NCBI RefSeq assembly: GCF_016806065.1
Contig: NZ_CP032405.1
Span: 4,244,001 to 4,308,000 of the forward strand
DNA from: Rhizobium rosettiformans
Lineage (GTDB): Bacteria > Pseudomonadota > Alphaproteobacteria > Rhizobiales > Rhizobiaceae
Direction: 5' to 3'
Length of the DNA stretch: 64,000 nt
Numbering within the stretch: the first letter of the stretch is position 1; every line of letters starts with the position of its first letter. Below the pieces are notes generated by a model. That model searched no databases. It was given only the letters and a program-made list of their open reading frames with translations, and was not told the DNA's origin. Positions 8,491 through 16,343 of the stretch are shown here, piece by piece. Position numbers and translations under genes: made by a program.

Positions 8491-9303
8491 ATGTGCAATC
8501 ATTGCGTGATCGAGACTGTGAAGCAGAACATGTTGTCGAGGCGCTCCCTGTTCAAAGGCATGGCCTTTGCAGGCGCAGCGGCCGCCACCGGCGGGATTGC
8601 AAAGCCGGTGCTGGCGCAGCAGAGCCCGAGCAAGGTGGTGGACCTCACCCATGCCTATGACGCCACCTTTCCGACCTTCGACGGCAATCCCGGCATCGAA
8701 TATGAATGGGCGGTGGAATTTGAAGGCAACGGCTACCAGCTTCACAAGCTGACGATCTTCGAACACACAGGCACCCATATCGACGCGCCCTTCCATTTCA
8801 GCGCCGACGGCAAGAGCGTCGACCAGATCGAACCGCAACAGCTGGTCGCCCCACTCGCGATCATCGACATCACCGACCGCGCCAAAGAAGACGCCAATGC
8901 GACCGTCGAGGCGGCAGACGTCGAGGCCTGGATCAGCGCCAATGGCGAGATCCCTCAAGGCGCGGTCGTGGCACTTCGCTCCGGCTGGGCGAAGAAGGTA
9001 AGTGAACCCGCCTTCCGCAACGACGGTGAAGGCAAGTTCGCTTTCCCCGGTTTCGGCAAGTCTGCGACCGACCTGCTCGCCACCCTCGACGTGGCCGCAA
9101 TCGGCGTCGACACGCTCTCGCTCGATCCGGGCAATTCGGCCGACTTCGCCGTGCACAACAGCTGGCTGCCGGGCGGGCGCTACGGCATTGAGTGCCTTAA
9201 CAATCTGGAGGAGCTTCCCGTCACCGGAGCGACGATCATGGTCGGCGCCCCGAAGCACAAGCGCGGCACCGGTGGGCCGGCCCGCGTCCTGGCGCTGGTT
9301 TGA
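8491..9303 (+). CDS. Tat-exported cyclase-family hydrolase (kynurenine formamidase-like fold)
   Basis: The protein has 270 residues. It begins MCNHCVIETVKQN, and then has a twin-arginine motif SRRSLFKG followed by an alanine-rich hydrophobic segment ending ...PVLAQ, a Tat signal. The mature domain has the metal-binding motif of the cyclase family (PF04199), HTGTHIDAPFHF, at about residues 92-103, and later DTLSLDPGNS and HNSWLPGG. The family includes metal-dependent kynurenine formamidases and isatin hydrolases. GGAGAGGG lies upstream of ATG 8491. The CxxC pair ahead of the Tat signal is unusual. The following carboxymuconolactone decarboxylase-like gene starts 10 bases later, suggesting a two-gene operon. 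Confidence 0.85.
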   Translation: MCNHCVIETVKQNMLSRRSLFKGMAFAGAAAATGGIAKPVLAQQSPSKVVDLTHAYDATFPTFDGNPGIEYEWAVEFEGNGYQLHKLTIFEHTGTHIDAPFHFSADGKSVDQIEPQQLVAPLAIIDITDRAKEDANATVEAADVEAWISANGEIPQGAVVALRSGWAKKVSEPAFRNDGEGKFAFPGFGKSATDLLATLDVAAIGVDTLSLDPGNSADFAVHNSWLPGGRYGIECLNNLEELPVTGATIMVGAPKHKRGTGGPARVLALV

Positions 9304-9313
9304 GGACGACCAC

Positions 9314-9730
9314 ATGGCTGTCCTCCCTCTCCTCAGCGACGAGGAGGCGAGCGCGGAAGCGCTCGCCGTCTTCAACGATATCAGAACAAAACGCGGCACC
9401 GACTACGTCAACAACTTCTGGCGGGCGCTCGCCCATGATCCGGACGAACTCAAATCCGTCTGGGACCGACTGCAGACCGTGATGGCACCCGGCGCTCTCG
9501 ACCCGCTGGTCAAGGAACTGATCTACATCGCGGTGTCTGCGACCAACAGCTGCGCCTACTGCGTTCATAGCCACACCGCCTCCGCCAAGTCCAAGGGCAT
9601 GACGCCCGAAATGCATGCCGAACTCCTGCAGGTCGTTGCCATGGCAAGCCGTACCAACGCGCTGGCGGTGGCGCTCGGCGTGCCGGTGGACGCGCGGTTT
9701 GAGGCAGAGCCTGCGGCGAAGGGGGATTGA
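9314..9730 (+). CDS. Carboxymuconolactone decarboxylase/AhpD-like protein
   Basis: This all-helical protein has 138 residues. The AhpD-type redox motif, CAYCVHSH, lies at about residues 78-85: CxxC plus the downstream histidine that forms the peroxidase-type active site. The preceding LVKELIYIAVSATNS and the following KSKGMTPEMHAELLQVV are typical of the CMD domain. Members act as alkyl hydroperoxidase-like reductases or as decarboxylases. It follows the exported cyclase gene directly, so the pair may process one substrate, though this protein has no export signal. A terminator-like hairpin follows the stop. Confidence 0.85.
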   Translation: MAVLPLLSDEEASAEALAVFNDIRTKRGTDYVNNFWRALAHDPDELKSVWDRLQTVMAPGALDPLVKELIYIAVSATNSCAYCVHSHTASAKSKGMTPEMHAELLQVVAMASRTNALAVALGVPVDARFEAEPAAKGD

Positions 9731-9766
9731 GCCGCAGCACGACAGATCGAGATTGCGGCTCTTTCC
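9730..9766 (+). terminator. Probable terminator after the CMD gene
   Basis: AGCCGCA (9730-9736) pairs with TGCGGCT (9754-9760), followed by CTTTCC. The loop is 17 nt, so it is weaker than the other terminators in this window. Confidence 0.55.
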
Positions 9767-9820
9767 CTCTACCCGTCCCAGTCGCTACAGTGCGGGGAAC
9801 AACAGAATCGGAGACGCCGC

Positions 9821-11515
9821 ATGACCGACCTTGAACGCCGCATCGACCAGGGCACCGGCCGCGAGCCGGCGGATTTCGTGTTGAAGGGCGGGCGTTTCTT
9901 CGATCTGGTCACCGGCGAACTGGTCGCCTCCGACATTGCGATCTGTGGCGAAACCATCGTTGGCACCGTCGAGAGCTATGAAGGCCGCGAGGTCATCGAC
10001 ATCACGGATAAGATCGTCGTGCCCGGCTTCATCGATACGCATCTGCATATCGAAAGCTCGCTGGTCACGCCGCATGAATTCGACCGTTGCGTGCTGCCCT
10101 ATGGCGTGACGACCGTGATCTGCGACCCGCACGAGATCGCCAATGTGCTGGGCACCGAGGGCATCCAGTTTTTCCTGGATTCCGCCGAACAGACGATCAT
10201 GGACATCCGCGTCCAGCTCTCGTCATGCGTGCCAGCGACGCATCTGGAAACCTCCGGCGCCGACCTACCCGTCGAAAGGCTCCTACCCTTCCGCCATCAT
10301 CCGAAGGTGATTGGGCTTGCCGAATTCATGAATTTCCCAGGCGTGATCCACAAGGATCCGATCTGCATGGCGAAGCTCGAAGCCTTCCAGGACGGCCATA
10401 TCGACGGTCATTCGCCGCTCTTGTCGGGCCGCGATCTGAACGGCTATCTCTCAGCGCGCATCCGCACCGACCATGAATGCACGACTGCTGCGGAAGCCAT
10501 GGAGAAGATCCGCAAGGGCATGCATATCCTTGTGCGCGAGGGCTCGGTCTCGAAAGACCTGCACGCGCTGATGCCGATCCTCACCGAGCGGCTGTCGCCC
10601 TTCCTCGCGCTCTGTACAGATGACCGAAACCCGCTCGATATCGCCGAACAGGGCCATCTTGACTACCTGATCCGCGAGGCCATCAAGAATGGCGTCGAAC
10701 CGATCGCTATCTATCGCGCCGCTTCGATTTCTGCCGCCCGCGCCTTTGGTTTGCGTGATCGTGGCCTCGTGGCACCGGGCTGGCGTGCCGATCTCGTCGT
10801 CATCGACAGCCTCGAAAACTGCAAGGCGGAGATGGTCTTTTCCGCCGGCCGCCGCGTGACGGACGCGCTCTTTGCCACCCGCAAGCCGGTTGCCCCTGTC
10901 GGCCTAGACAGCGTCAAGGCGCGGGTGGTGAAGGCTGCGGACTTCGGCGTGCCGGTCGCAGAGGGCGAAACACCCGTGATCGGCGTCATGCCCGGCAAGA
11001 TCATCACCGAGCATCGCCGCTACCGCCTGCCGACCTCGGGCAACCAGACATCCGTCGATCTCGAAAATGACGTGATCAAGGTCGCTGTCATCGAGCGCCA
11101 CGGGAAGAACGGCAACCATGCCAATGGCTTCGTCCAGGGGTTTGGACTGAAGAAGGGGGCGATCGCCTCGACCGTCGGCCATGACAGCCACAATATCTGT
11201 GTGGTCGGCGTATCCGAGGAGGACATGGCAATCGCCGCCAACCGGCTTGGCGAGATTAAGGGCGGCTTCGTTGTGGTCGAGGACGGGAAGGTCACCGGCG
11301 AGATCCCGCTCCCCGTCGCCGGCCTGATGAGCCTGGAACCCTATGAGAGCGTACGCGACACACTGCACAGCTTGAGAAAAGCTGCCTATGCCCTTGGAAC
11401 GACACTCGAAGAGCCCTTCCTCCAGGTCGCCTTCCTGCCGCTGCCGGTCATCCCGCACCTGAAGATCTCCGACAAGGGCATGGTCGATGTCGACAAGTTC
11501 TGCCTGATCGGGTGA
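9821..11515 (+). CDS. ade: Adenine deaminase
   Basis: This 564-residue amidohydrolase of the bacterial Ade type hydrolyses adenine to hypoxanthine and ammonia. Visible metal-binding elements are [13 protein letters not shown] (HxH with the Ade-specific IESS), [10 protein letters not shown], the [11 protein letters not shown] loop and CTDDRNP. The C-terminal domain has the [11 protein letters not shown] motif specific to adenine deaminases. The length matches the family (about 550-600). The product feeds the xanthine dehydrogenase encoded 14 kb downstream, so it is the entry point for adenine into the purine pathway of this window. It is apparently a single gene, with the toxin-antitoxin pair beginning 50 bases after it. 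Confidence 0.93.
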   Translation: MTDLERRIDQGTGREPADFVLKGGRFFDLVTGELVASDIAICGETIVGTVESYEGREVIDITDKIVVPGFIDTHLHIESSLVTPHEFDRCVLPYGVTTVICDPHEIANVLGTEGIQFFLDSAEQTIMDIRVQLSSCVPATHLETSGADLPVERLLPFRHHPKVIGLAEFMNFPGVIHKDPICMAKLEAFQDGHIDGHSPLLSGRDLNGYLSARIRTDHECTTAAEAMEKIRKGMHILVREGSVSKDLHALMPILTERLSPFLALCTDDRNPLDIAEQGHLDYLIREAIKNGVEPIAIYRAASISAARAFGLRDRGLVAPGWRADLVVIDSLENCKAEMVFSAGRRVTDALFATRKPVAPVGLDSVKARVVKAADFGVPVAEGETPVIGVMPGKIITEHRRYRLPTSGNQTSVDLENDVIKVAVIERHGKNGNHANGFVQGFGLKKGAIASTVGHDSHNICVVGVSEEDMAIAANRLGEIKGGFVVVEDGKVTGEIPLPVAGLMSLEPYESVRDTLHSLRKAAYALGTTLEEPFLQVAFLPLPVIPHLKISDKGMVDVDKFCLIG

Positions 11516-11565
11516 GGATTGGCAGCGGACCATAGAAGTCTTATGTTTGAGGCGAGGATGAAGCC

Positions 11566-11766
11566 ATGACCCGTCTCGAACGTCTTGTAGAAATGGTCCG
11601 CGAACTGTCGCCGGAGGAATTCGACACCTTCGCGGCCTCGGTGGCAGAACTGCGCGCCGAGCGCTGGGATCGGGAGATCGAACACGATTCGGCAGCAGGA
11701 CAACTGGACAAACTCATCGAGGGCGCGTTGGCATCTCACGCGGGTGCGCGAACGCGGCCGCTGTGA
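11566..11766 (+). CDS. Putative type II antitoxin of the RelE/ParE pair
   Basis: The 66-residue acidic protein begins MTRLERLVEMVRELSPEEFD and has the element DREIEHDSAAGQLDKLIEGAL, followed by HAGARTRPL. I know this pattern (E-x-D-x-x-A-G-x-L-D-x-L and a GxTRPL end) from small proteins encoded upstream of RelE/ParE-like toxins in proteobacteria. It has no obvious ribbon-helix-helix or AbrB fold, so it probably neutralises by wrapping the toxin. The stop overlaps the toxin's GTG start by four bases (GTGA), the usual translational coupling in such modules. Confidence 0.7.
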   Translation: MTRLERLVEMVRELSPEEFDTFAASVAELRAERWDREIEHDSAAGQLDKLIEGALASHAGARTRPL

Positions 11767-12020
11767 ACCACCACACCACACCGGAGTTCTGGGCTTGTTA
11801 CAACGCGCTTCCAGAAGCGGTACGCAAACTCGCCGACCGTGACTTCGATCGCCTGAAGGCCGATCCCCAGCATCCATCTTTGCACTTCAAGCAGATCGGC
11901 AAAGTCTGGTCGGCGAGGGTCGGCATTGGACATCGGGCACTTGCCGTCCGGTCGGGCGAGGAATGGATCTGGTTCTGGATCGCCTCTCATGCGGATTACG
12001 ATAAACTGATCACTCGATGA
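11763..12020 (+). CDS. RelE/ParE-superfamily toxin
   Basis: This compact basic protein has 85 residues. Its order of elements is that of the ParE/RelE fold: an N-terminal helix pair (TPEFWACYNALPEAVRKLADRDFDRLK), then the antiparallel sheet LHFKQIGKVWSARVGIGHRALAVR and a final strand GEEWIWFWIASHADYDKLI. The SARVGxxHRAL core is the usual toxin signature. RelE members cut mRNA on the ribosome and ParE members act on gyrase; the branch cannot be decided. The GTG start overlaps the antitoxin stop. The module appears intact, with no internal stops. A fragment of a different toxin follows directly. Confidence 0.72.
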   Translation: MNHHTTPEFWACYNALPEAVRKLADRDFDRLKADPQHPSLHFKQIGKVWSARVGIGHRALAVRSGEEWIWFWIASHADYDKLITR

Positions 12021-12143
12021 TCGCTGTATGCTAGAGGCATGTGGTCCCGCCGCATCACCCAGGAACACAGGATCGTCTACGCCGTTGTCGGCAAGGGAGA
12101 AGACCAGACGCTGGTTGTCCTGCAATGCCGCTATCATTACTGA
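12021..12143 (+). pseudogene. YoeB/Txe-type toxin, C-terminal remnant
   Basis: Immediately after the RelE-type stop codon, the same reading frame continues for about 40 codons. From the ATG at 12039 it encodes MWSRRITQEHRIVYAVVG and ends LVVLQCRYHY. This aligns with the last part of the E. coli YoeB toxin, which from memory reads FWSRRITEEHRLVYAV and ends ACRYHY. The N-terminal half of YoeB and any YefM-type antitoxin are absent. The remnant therefore lacks the fold needed for activity, although it keeps the catalytic His-Tyr end. It is best read as a decayed toxin gene. Confidence 0.8.
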
Positions 12144-12152
12144 CGAGGGCCC

Positions 12153-12944
12153 ATGGCATCCCAGACTGAAGGCAATCGAATCAAGCCGTTCCGCCAGCGC
12201 CTTGTTCGCCTCTACTACGGCCGCGACACCGCAGCGATCCGCTTCCAATTCACCCTGATGGTGATCGACATTGCGATCATCGGTTTCTTCCTCGCCGGAC
12301 CCTATCTGCGGGAACGTCCGAGCTACCTGATCCTCGACTACATGATCGCCGCCTGGATCGCGGTGGAGCTGATTGCGCAATGGTCGGCTTCCTGGTCTAC
12401 GCGCCGCTTCCTGATGCGGCCGATGACATGGATCGACATCTTCGTGCTTTGCACTCTGCTCTTCCCCTATTGGCTATACAATTTCGCCTTCCTCCGCGTC
12501 GCCCGGATATGGGCCGTGGTCCAGAGGCCGGTATTCGGGCTGATGCTCGCCAGGCTGGGGCTCAAAGAACGCGTCGATGTGGTCAAGGCCTTCGTCAACC
12601 TGATCGTCTTCCTGCTTCTCGTCAGCGGATTCGTCTACACCTTCTTCTTCTATCGTGAGGATCCCGGCACCGGTTTTGTCGATGCTCTCTACTTTACCGT
12701 GGCGACCGTGACGACGACTGGTTTCGGCGACATCACGCTGCCGGGCACCTTCGGCAAGCTCACCTCGATCGTCACCATGATCATCGGCATCTCGCTCTTC
12801 GTGCGTCTGGCGCAGGCGATTGTCCGGCCGAACAAGGTGACCTTCCCCTGCCCTCAATGCGGCCTTTCGCGGCACGATATCGACGCGGTGCATTGCAAGG
12901 CGTGCGGTCACATCCTGAACATCCCCGACGAAGGCGCGACCTGA
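12153..12944 (+). CDS. Voltage-gated-type cation channel with C-terminal zinc ribbon
   Basis: This membrane protein has 263 residues. Several N-terminal helices (FTLMVIDIAIIGFFLAG, YMIAAWIAVELIAQW, WIDIFVLCTLLFPYW) are followed by an amphipathic positively charged helix (FLRVARIWAVVQRP), resembling a voltage sensor. The pore segment VKAFVNLIVFLLLVSG, selectivity filter TVTTTGFGDI and inner helix LTSIVTMIIGISLFVRLA come next. After the pore, a cytoplasmic tail has two CxxC knuckles, CPQCG and CKACG, forming a predicted zinc ribbon. The TxGFGD filter indicates potassium selectivity, as in KcsA/Kv channels. A zinc-ribbon tail on this channel type is uncommon. It is encoded nine bases after the YoeB remnant. 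Confidence 0.82.
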   Translation: MASQTEGNRIKPFRQRLVRLYYGRDTAAIRFQFTLMVIDIAIIGFFLAGPYLRERPSYLILDYMIAAWIAVELIAQWSASWSTRRFLMRPMTWIDIFVLCTLLFPYWLYNFAFLRVARIWAVVQRPVFGLMLARLGLKERVDVVKAFVNLIVFLLLVSGFVYTFFFYREDPGTGFVDALYFTVATVTTTGFGDITLPGTFGKLTSIVTMIIGISLFVRLAQAIVRPNKVTFPCPQCGLSRHDIDAVHCKACGHILNIPDEGAT

Positions 12945-12947
12945 GGC

Positions 12948-13400
12948 TCAAAGCCGCTTGCGGAAATAGACGACCCGCTGGGTCTCTTCGAAGCCCAGCG
13001 CCGCATGCATGGCATGGGAAACGGTATTGTGCAGCTCGGCGTCGGAGGCGAGTTCGCTCAGGCCTTGATCTCTCGCCCAATCGGTGACGGCCGCGACGAG
13101 GCGCGCCGCCACGCCTTGGCGACGGACAGACGGATCCACCACAATGCCCTCCAGGAAGGCCACCGGCGAAGTCTCGGTGCCATTCACGTAGTCCGACCGC
13201 ACACTGGCCTCCGCAAGCCCGATCGCATTGCCGGCGGGGCTGAAACAGAGGAAGGCGGCAAGCCTATCCGGCTGCGCCAGCGCATCGACGACTTCAGCCC
13301 TATGTCCTTCGATCGAAAGATGCGGCCAGAGTTGATGGCGAAGCGATGCCCAGGCGTCGAGATCTTCTTCTATCGCTCGCCGAACTGCAAACCCGGTCAT
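12948..13400 (-). CDS. GNAT acetyltransferase resembling aminoglycoside 6'-N-acetyltransferase
   Basis: The 150-residue GNAT protein has FLEGIVVDPSVRRQGVAARL as motif A (acetyl-CoA pyrophosphate loop RRQGVA), and a C-terminus ASDAELHNTVSHAMHAALGF and ETQRVVYFRKRL. That ending is characteristic of chromosomal AAC(6')-I type enzymes. Many such chromosomal homologues do not confer resistance, so substrate and phenotype are open. The start ATG 13400 overlaps the stop of the alpha-glucosidase gene by four bases (ATGA), which suggests co-translation and makes 13400 preferable to the upstream in-frame ATG at 13415. Confidence 0.8.
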   Translation of the reverse strand: MTGFAVRRAIEEDLDAWASLRHQLWPHLSIEGHRAEVVDALAQPDRLAAFLCFSPAGNAIGLAEASVRSDYVNGTETSPVAFLEGIVVDPSVRRQGVAARLVAAVTDWARDQGLSELASDAELHNTVSHAMHAALGFEETQRVVYFRKRL

Positions 13401-15058
13401 GACAATCGCGCGCAAATACCGTCCAGCGACCCGAGGCGGATCTCGCCATCCACCACCGAGCCGGTCAGACCGGGCATGGGAAACACCTCGCGCACGCCAT
13501 GGCCCTTGGGCAAGCCGATCTCCTGCGGCCCCCGGCGGAGATTGAAGACGAAGAGCAGGCGGTCGTCACCCTTGGAGCGGATGAAGGCGAGCACATCCTC
13601 ATTGGTCGCCAGAAACTCCATGTCCCCGTCGATCAGCGCCGGATGGCATTTGCGGAAGGCAAGCGTCGAGCGATAGTGAGCTAGCACCGAGCCCGCATCC
13701 TTTTCCTGCACATCGACCGAAAGCGCCTGATGCTCCGCCGACACCGGAAGCCAGGGCTTGGCCGTGGAAAAGCCGGCCTGCTTCTTCGCCTTCTCCCAGA
13801 CCATCGGCGTACGGCACCCGTCCCGCCCCTTGAAGGCCGGCCAGAAGCGGATGCCATAGGGATCGCGCAGATCCTCGAAAGCGAGTTCTGCCTCGGGCAG
13901 GCCAAGCTCCTCGCCCTGATAGAGGCAGATCGAGCCGCGCAGAGCCGAAAGCACTGATATGGCGAGCCGCGCCACGGCTTCCCGCTCCTGCGGCTGCTGG
14001 ACGAAACGGCTGACATGCCGGGTGACGTCGTGGTTGGAAAAGGCCCAGCAGACCCAGCCGTCCTTCACCTGTTTCTGGAAACTCTCGACGCAGTGGCGGA
14101 TATGGCTCGGCGTGAAGTCTGGCCCCAGCAGGTCGAAGGTGTAGCACATATGGAGCTTGTCGCCGCCGGACGTATAGGCCGCGACCGTCTTCAGGGAACG
14201 GGCTCCATCGCCGACTTCGCCAACCGTGGTGCGATCAGGATACTGGTCGAGCAATGCCCGGAAGCGCTTGAGAAACTCGATGTTCTCAGGCTGCGTCTTG
14301 TCATAGAGATGGCTCTGCATGCCGTAGGGATTGACGTCGGGCGCATCGAGGCCAGCGTCCTCGCTGTCCGGGACATGCGGGGGATTGTCACGCAATTCCT
14401 TGTCGTGGAAATAATAGTTCACGGTATCCAGCCGGAAGCCATCGACCCCGCGATCAAGCCAGAACTTCACCGAGTCGAGTACGGCATCCTGAACGTCCTT
14501 GTTGTGGAAGTTGAGATCCGGCTGCGAGGCGAGGAAATTGTGCATGTAATACTGCTTGCGCACCCCGTCCCACTCCCAGGCGGGACCACCGAAGACCGAG
14601 AGCCAGTTGTTCGGCGCGGTCCCATCCGGCTTGGCAGCCGCCCAGACATACCAGTCGGCCTTCGCATTGTCCCGGCTCGCGCGGCTCTCCTTGAACCAGG
14701 GATGCTGGTCTGACGTGTGCGAAATCACCTGGTCGATGATCACCTTCAGTCCCAGGCGCTTTGCCTCTGCCATCATCGCATCGAAATCGACAAGCGTGCC
14801 GAACATCGGATCGACGTCGCAATAGTCGGAGACATCATAACCCATGTCGGCCTGGGGCGACGTAAAGAAGGGCGATAGCCAGATGGCGTCAACGCCAAGC
14901 GAGGCGATGTAGGGCAGCCGCGCAATGATGCCCTTGATGTCACCGATCCCGTCGCCATCCGTATCCTGGAAGGAGCGCGGATAGACCTGGTAGATGACGG
15001 CGCCCCGCCACCAGTCGGCCGCATTGGATCGGGGGGATTGAGCGGGTGACTTCGTCAT
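13397..15058 (-). CDS. aglA: Alpha-glucosidase, GH13 (AglA-like)
   Basis: This GH13 enzyme has 553 residues. The conserved regions are DQVISHTSDQH (region I), GFRLDTVN with the nucleophile aspartate (region II), TVGEVGD with the general acid glutamate (region III) and FSNHDVTRH with the third carboxylate (region IV). AdWWRGAVIYQVYPRSF at the N-terminus is typical of oligo-1,6-glucosidase/alpha-glucosidase types. It has no signal peptide, so it hydrolyses imported alpha-glucosides such as sucrose, maltose or trehalulose in the cytoplasm. In rhizobia aglA usually lies in the aglEFGAK transporter operon; here no transporter gene is adjacent. It is followed by an overlapping GNAT gene and divergent from the PHO-box glycosyltransferase. 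Confidence 0.88.
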   Translation of the reverse strand: MTKSPAQSPRSNAADWWRGAVIYQVYPRSFQDTDGDGIGDIKGIIARLPYIASLGVDAIWLSPFFTSPQADMGYDVSDYCDVDPMFGTLVDFDAMMAEAKRLGLKVIIDQVISHTSDQHPWFKESRASRDNAKADWYVWAAAKPDGTAPNNWLSVFGGPAWEWDGVRKQYYMHNFLASQPDLNFHNKDVQDAVLDSVKFWLDRGVDGFRLDTVNYYFHDKELRDNPPHVPDSEDAGLDAPDVNPYGMQSHLYDKTQPENIEFLKRFRALLDQYPDRTTVGEVGDGARSLKTVAAYTSGGDKLHMCYTFDLLGPDFTPSHIRHCVESFQKQVKDGWVCWAFSNHDVTRHVSRFVQQPQEREAVARLAISVLSALRGSICLYQGEELGLPEAELAFEDLRDPYGIRFWPAFKGRDGCRTPMVWEKAKKQAGFSTAKPWLPVSAEHQALSVDVQEKDAGSVLAHYRSTLAFRKCHPALIDGDMEFLATNEDVLAFIRSKGDDRLLFVFNLRRGPQEIGLPKGHGVREVFPMPGLTGSVVDGEIRLGSLDGICARLS

Positions 15059-15140
15059 GGGCGGATCCTTTGAGCGGGAATCGTCAGGTCGCGCCTAGGG
15101 AATCGGGTTCGGAGACCGATGTCAAACGCCCCTTCTTCGA

Positions 15141-15174
15141 CTGACATCAGACTGTAATATTGGACCCGCATAAG
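15141..15174 (+). promoter_or_regulatory. PHO box and -10-like element before the glycosyltransferase gene
   Basis: CTGACAT (15141-15147) and CTGTAAT (15152-15158) are two 7-bp direct repeats with an 11-bp period, each one mismatch from the PhoB half-site CTGTCAT (consensus CTGTCAT-N4-CTGTCAT). Ten bases further is CATAAG (15169-15174), a plausible -10 at the spacing used in PhoB-activated promoters. It ends 66 bases before the ATG of the GT4 gene. In the other direction it is about 80 bases from the alpha-glucosidase gene start. Confidence 0.7.
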
Positions 15175-15239
15175 GCGGGGAGAGCTTGTGAAGGGTGACT
15201 CGCCGCTTCGGCGGCCCTTCGGATGGGGGCGGACACGCC

Positions 15240-16334
15240 ATGCCGAGACTGACCATCGTGACCGATGCCTGGCACCCGCAGGTCAATGGCGTCGTCCGCT
15301 CGATCGAGACGACCAATCGCGAACTGCAGAAGATGGGCGTCGAGGTCTCGATGATCACGCCGGCACCCTTCCGCAGCGCCCCCATGCCGACCTATCCGGA
15401 GATCCGCCTGTCGCTGGTCACGCCGAGCCGCATCGGCCGGATGCTGGAAGAGCAGCAGCCAGACTACATTCACATTGCCACCGAAGGCCCGCTCGGCCTG
15501 ATGGCCCGTCGCTGGTGCCTCAAGCACAAGCGCGCCTTTTCAACCACCTATCACACACGCTTTCCGGAATATGTGGCAGCCCGTCTGCCGGTGCCGCTTT
15601 CCTGGCTCTATGCCTATGTCCGCTGGTTTCACAATCGCGGCGGCGGTTGCATGGTGGCGACCGAAAGCCTCAGACGGGAACTGGCAGCACAAGGGCTCAC
15701 CAATCTTAGCCTCTGGAGCCGCGGCATCGATACGAGCCTGTTTTATCCACGCGAGAAAACGGAAAAGCCCTTCGGCCTGCCCCGTCCGATCTTCATGACG
15801 GTCGGGCGCGTCGCGGTGGAAAAGAACCTGCCGGCCTTCCTCGACCTGGACCTGCCGGGATCCAAGGTGGTGGTGGGTGACGGCCCTGCCCGCGCCGACC
15901 TTCAGGCGCGCTATCCCGACGTGCATTTCACCGGCATGAAACACGGCGAGGATCTCGCCCGGGCCTATGCCGAGGCCGATGTCTTCGTCTTCCCCTCGAA
16001 GACCGACACCTTCGGCAACACCATCCTCGAAGCGCTGGCCTCCGGCGTCCCCGTCGCCGGTTATCCCGTGACCGGCCCCATCGATATCATCCCTTCCGGC
16101 TCAAACGCCGGCGCCATGGATCACAACCTGCAGATCGCCTGCATTGCAGCCCTTCAGGCCTCGCCCCAGGCCGCACGGCGGCTCGCCGAGACCTATTCCT
16201 GGGAAGCGGCCACTCAGCAGTTTTTCGACAATGTCGTGGAAGCGAAAGAGCAGCGCCGCAGGCGTGGTCTCAGGCAGCGCTTCGGCATCCGCCCGCGGGA
16301 CGCGGACAGCTATCAGGCACCTGCAACCGAGTGA
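15240..16334 (+). CDS. GT4 glycosyltransferase, probably phosphate-starvation glycolipid synthase
   Basis: This GT-B fold protein has 364 residues. The N-terminal acceptor domain begins RLTIVTDAWHPQVNGVVRSI, and the C-terminal donor domain has FMTVGRVAVEKNLPAFL, VVVGDGPARADLQARYP, and FPSKTDTFGNTILEALASGVP, the acidic donor-binding loop of GT4. There is no membrane span; basic clusters (RRWCLKHKR, EQRRRRGLRQRFG) suggest peripheral membrane contact. The family includes mannosyltransferases and rhizobial/agrobacterial synthases that put glucose or glucuronic acid on diacylglycerol during phosphate limitation. The PHO box upstream supports the latter, so I infer a role in replacing phospholipids by glycolipids. 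A longer frame begins at 15195, but homologous sequence begins at ATG 15240. Confidence 0.82.
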   Translation: MPRLTIVTDAWHPQVNGVVRSIETTNRELQKMGVEVSMITPAPFRSAPMPTYPEIRLSLVTPSRIGRMLEEQQPDYIHIATEGPLGLMARRWCLKHKRAFSTTYHTRFPEYVAARLPVPLSWLYAYVRWFHNRGGGCMVATESLRRELAAQGLTNLSLWSRGIDTSLFYPREKTEKPFGLPRPIFMTVGRVAVEKNLPAFLDLDLPGSKVVVGDGPARADLQARYPDVHFTGMKHGEDLARAYAEADVFVFPSKTDTFGNTILEALASGVPVAGYPVTGPIDIIPSGSNAGAMDHNLQIACIAALQASPQAARRLAETYSWEAATQQFFDNVVEAKEQRRRRGLRQRFGIRPRDADSYQAPATE

Positions 16335-16343
16335 GGCTGGAGG

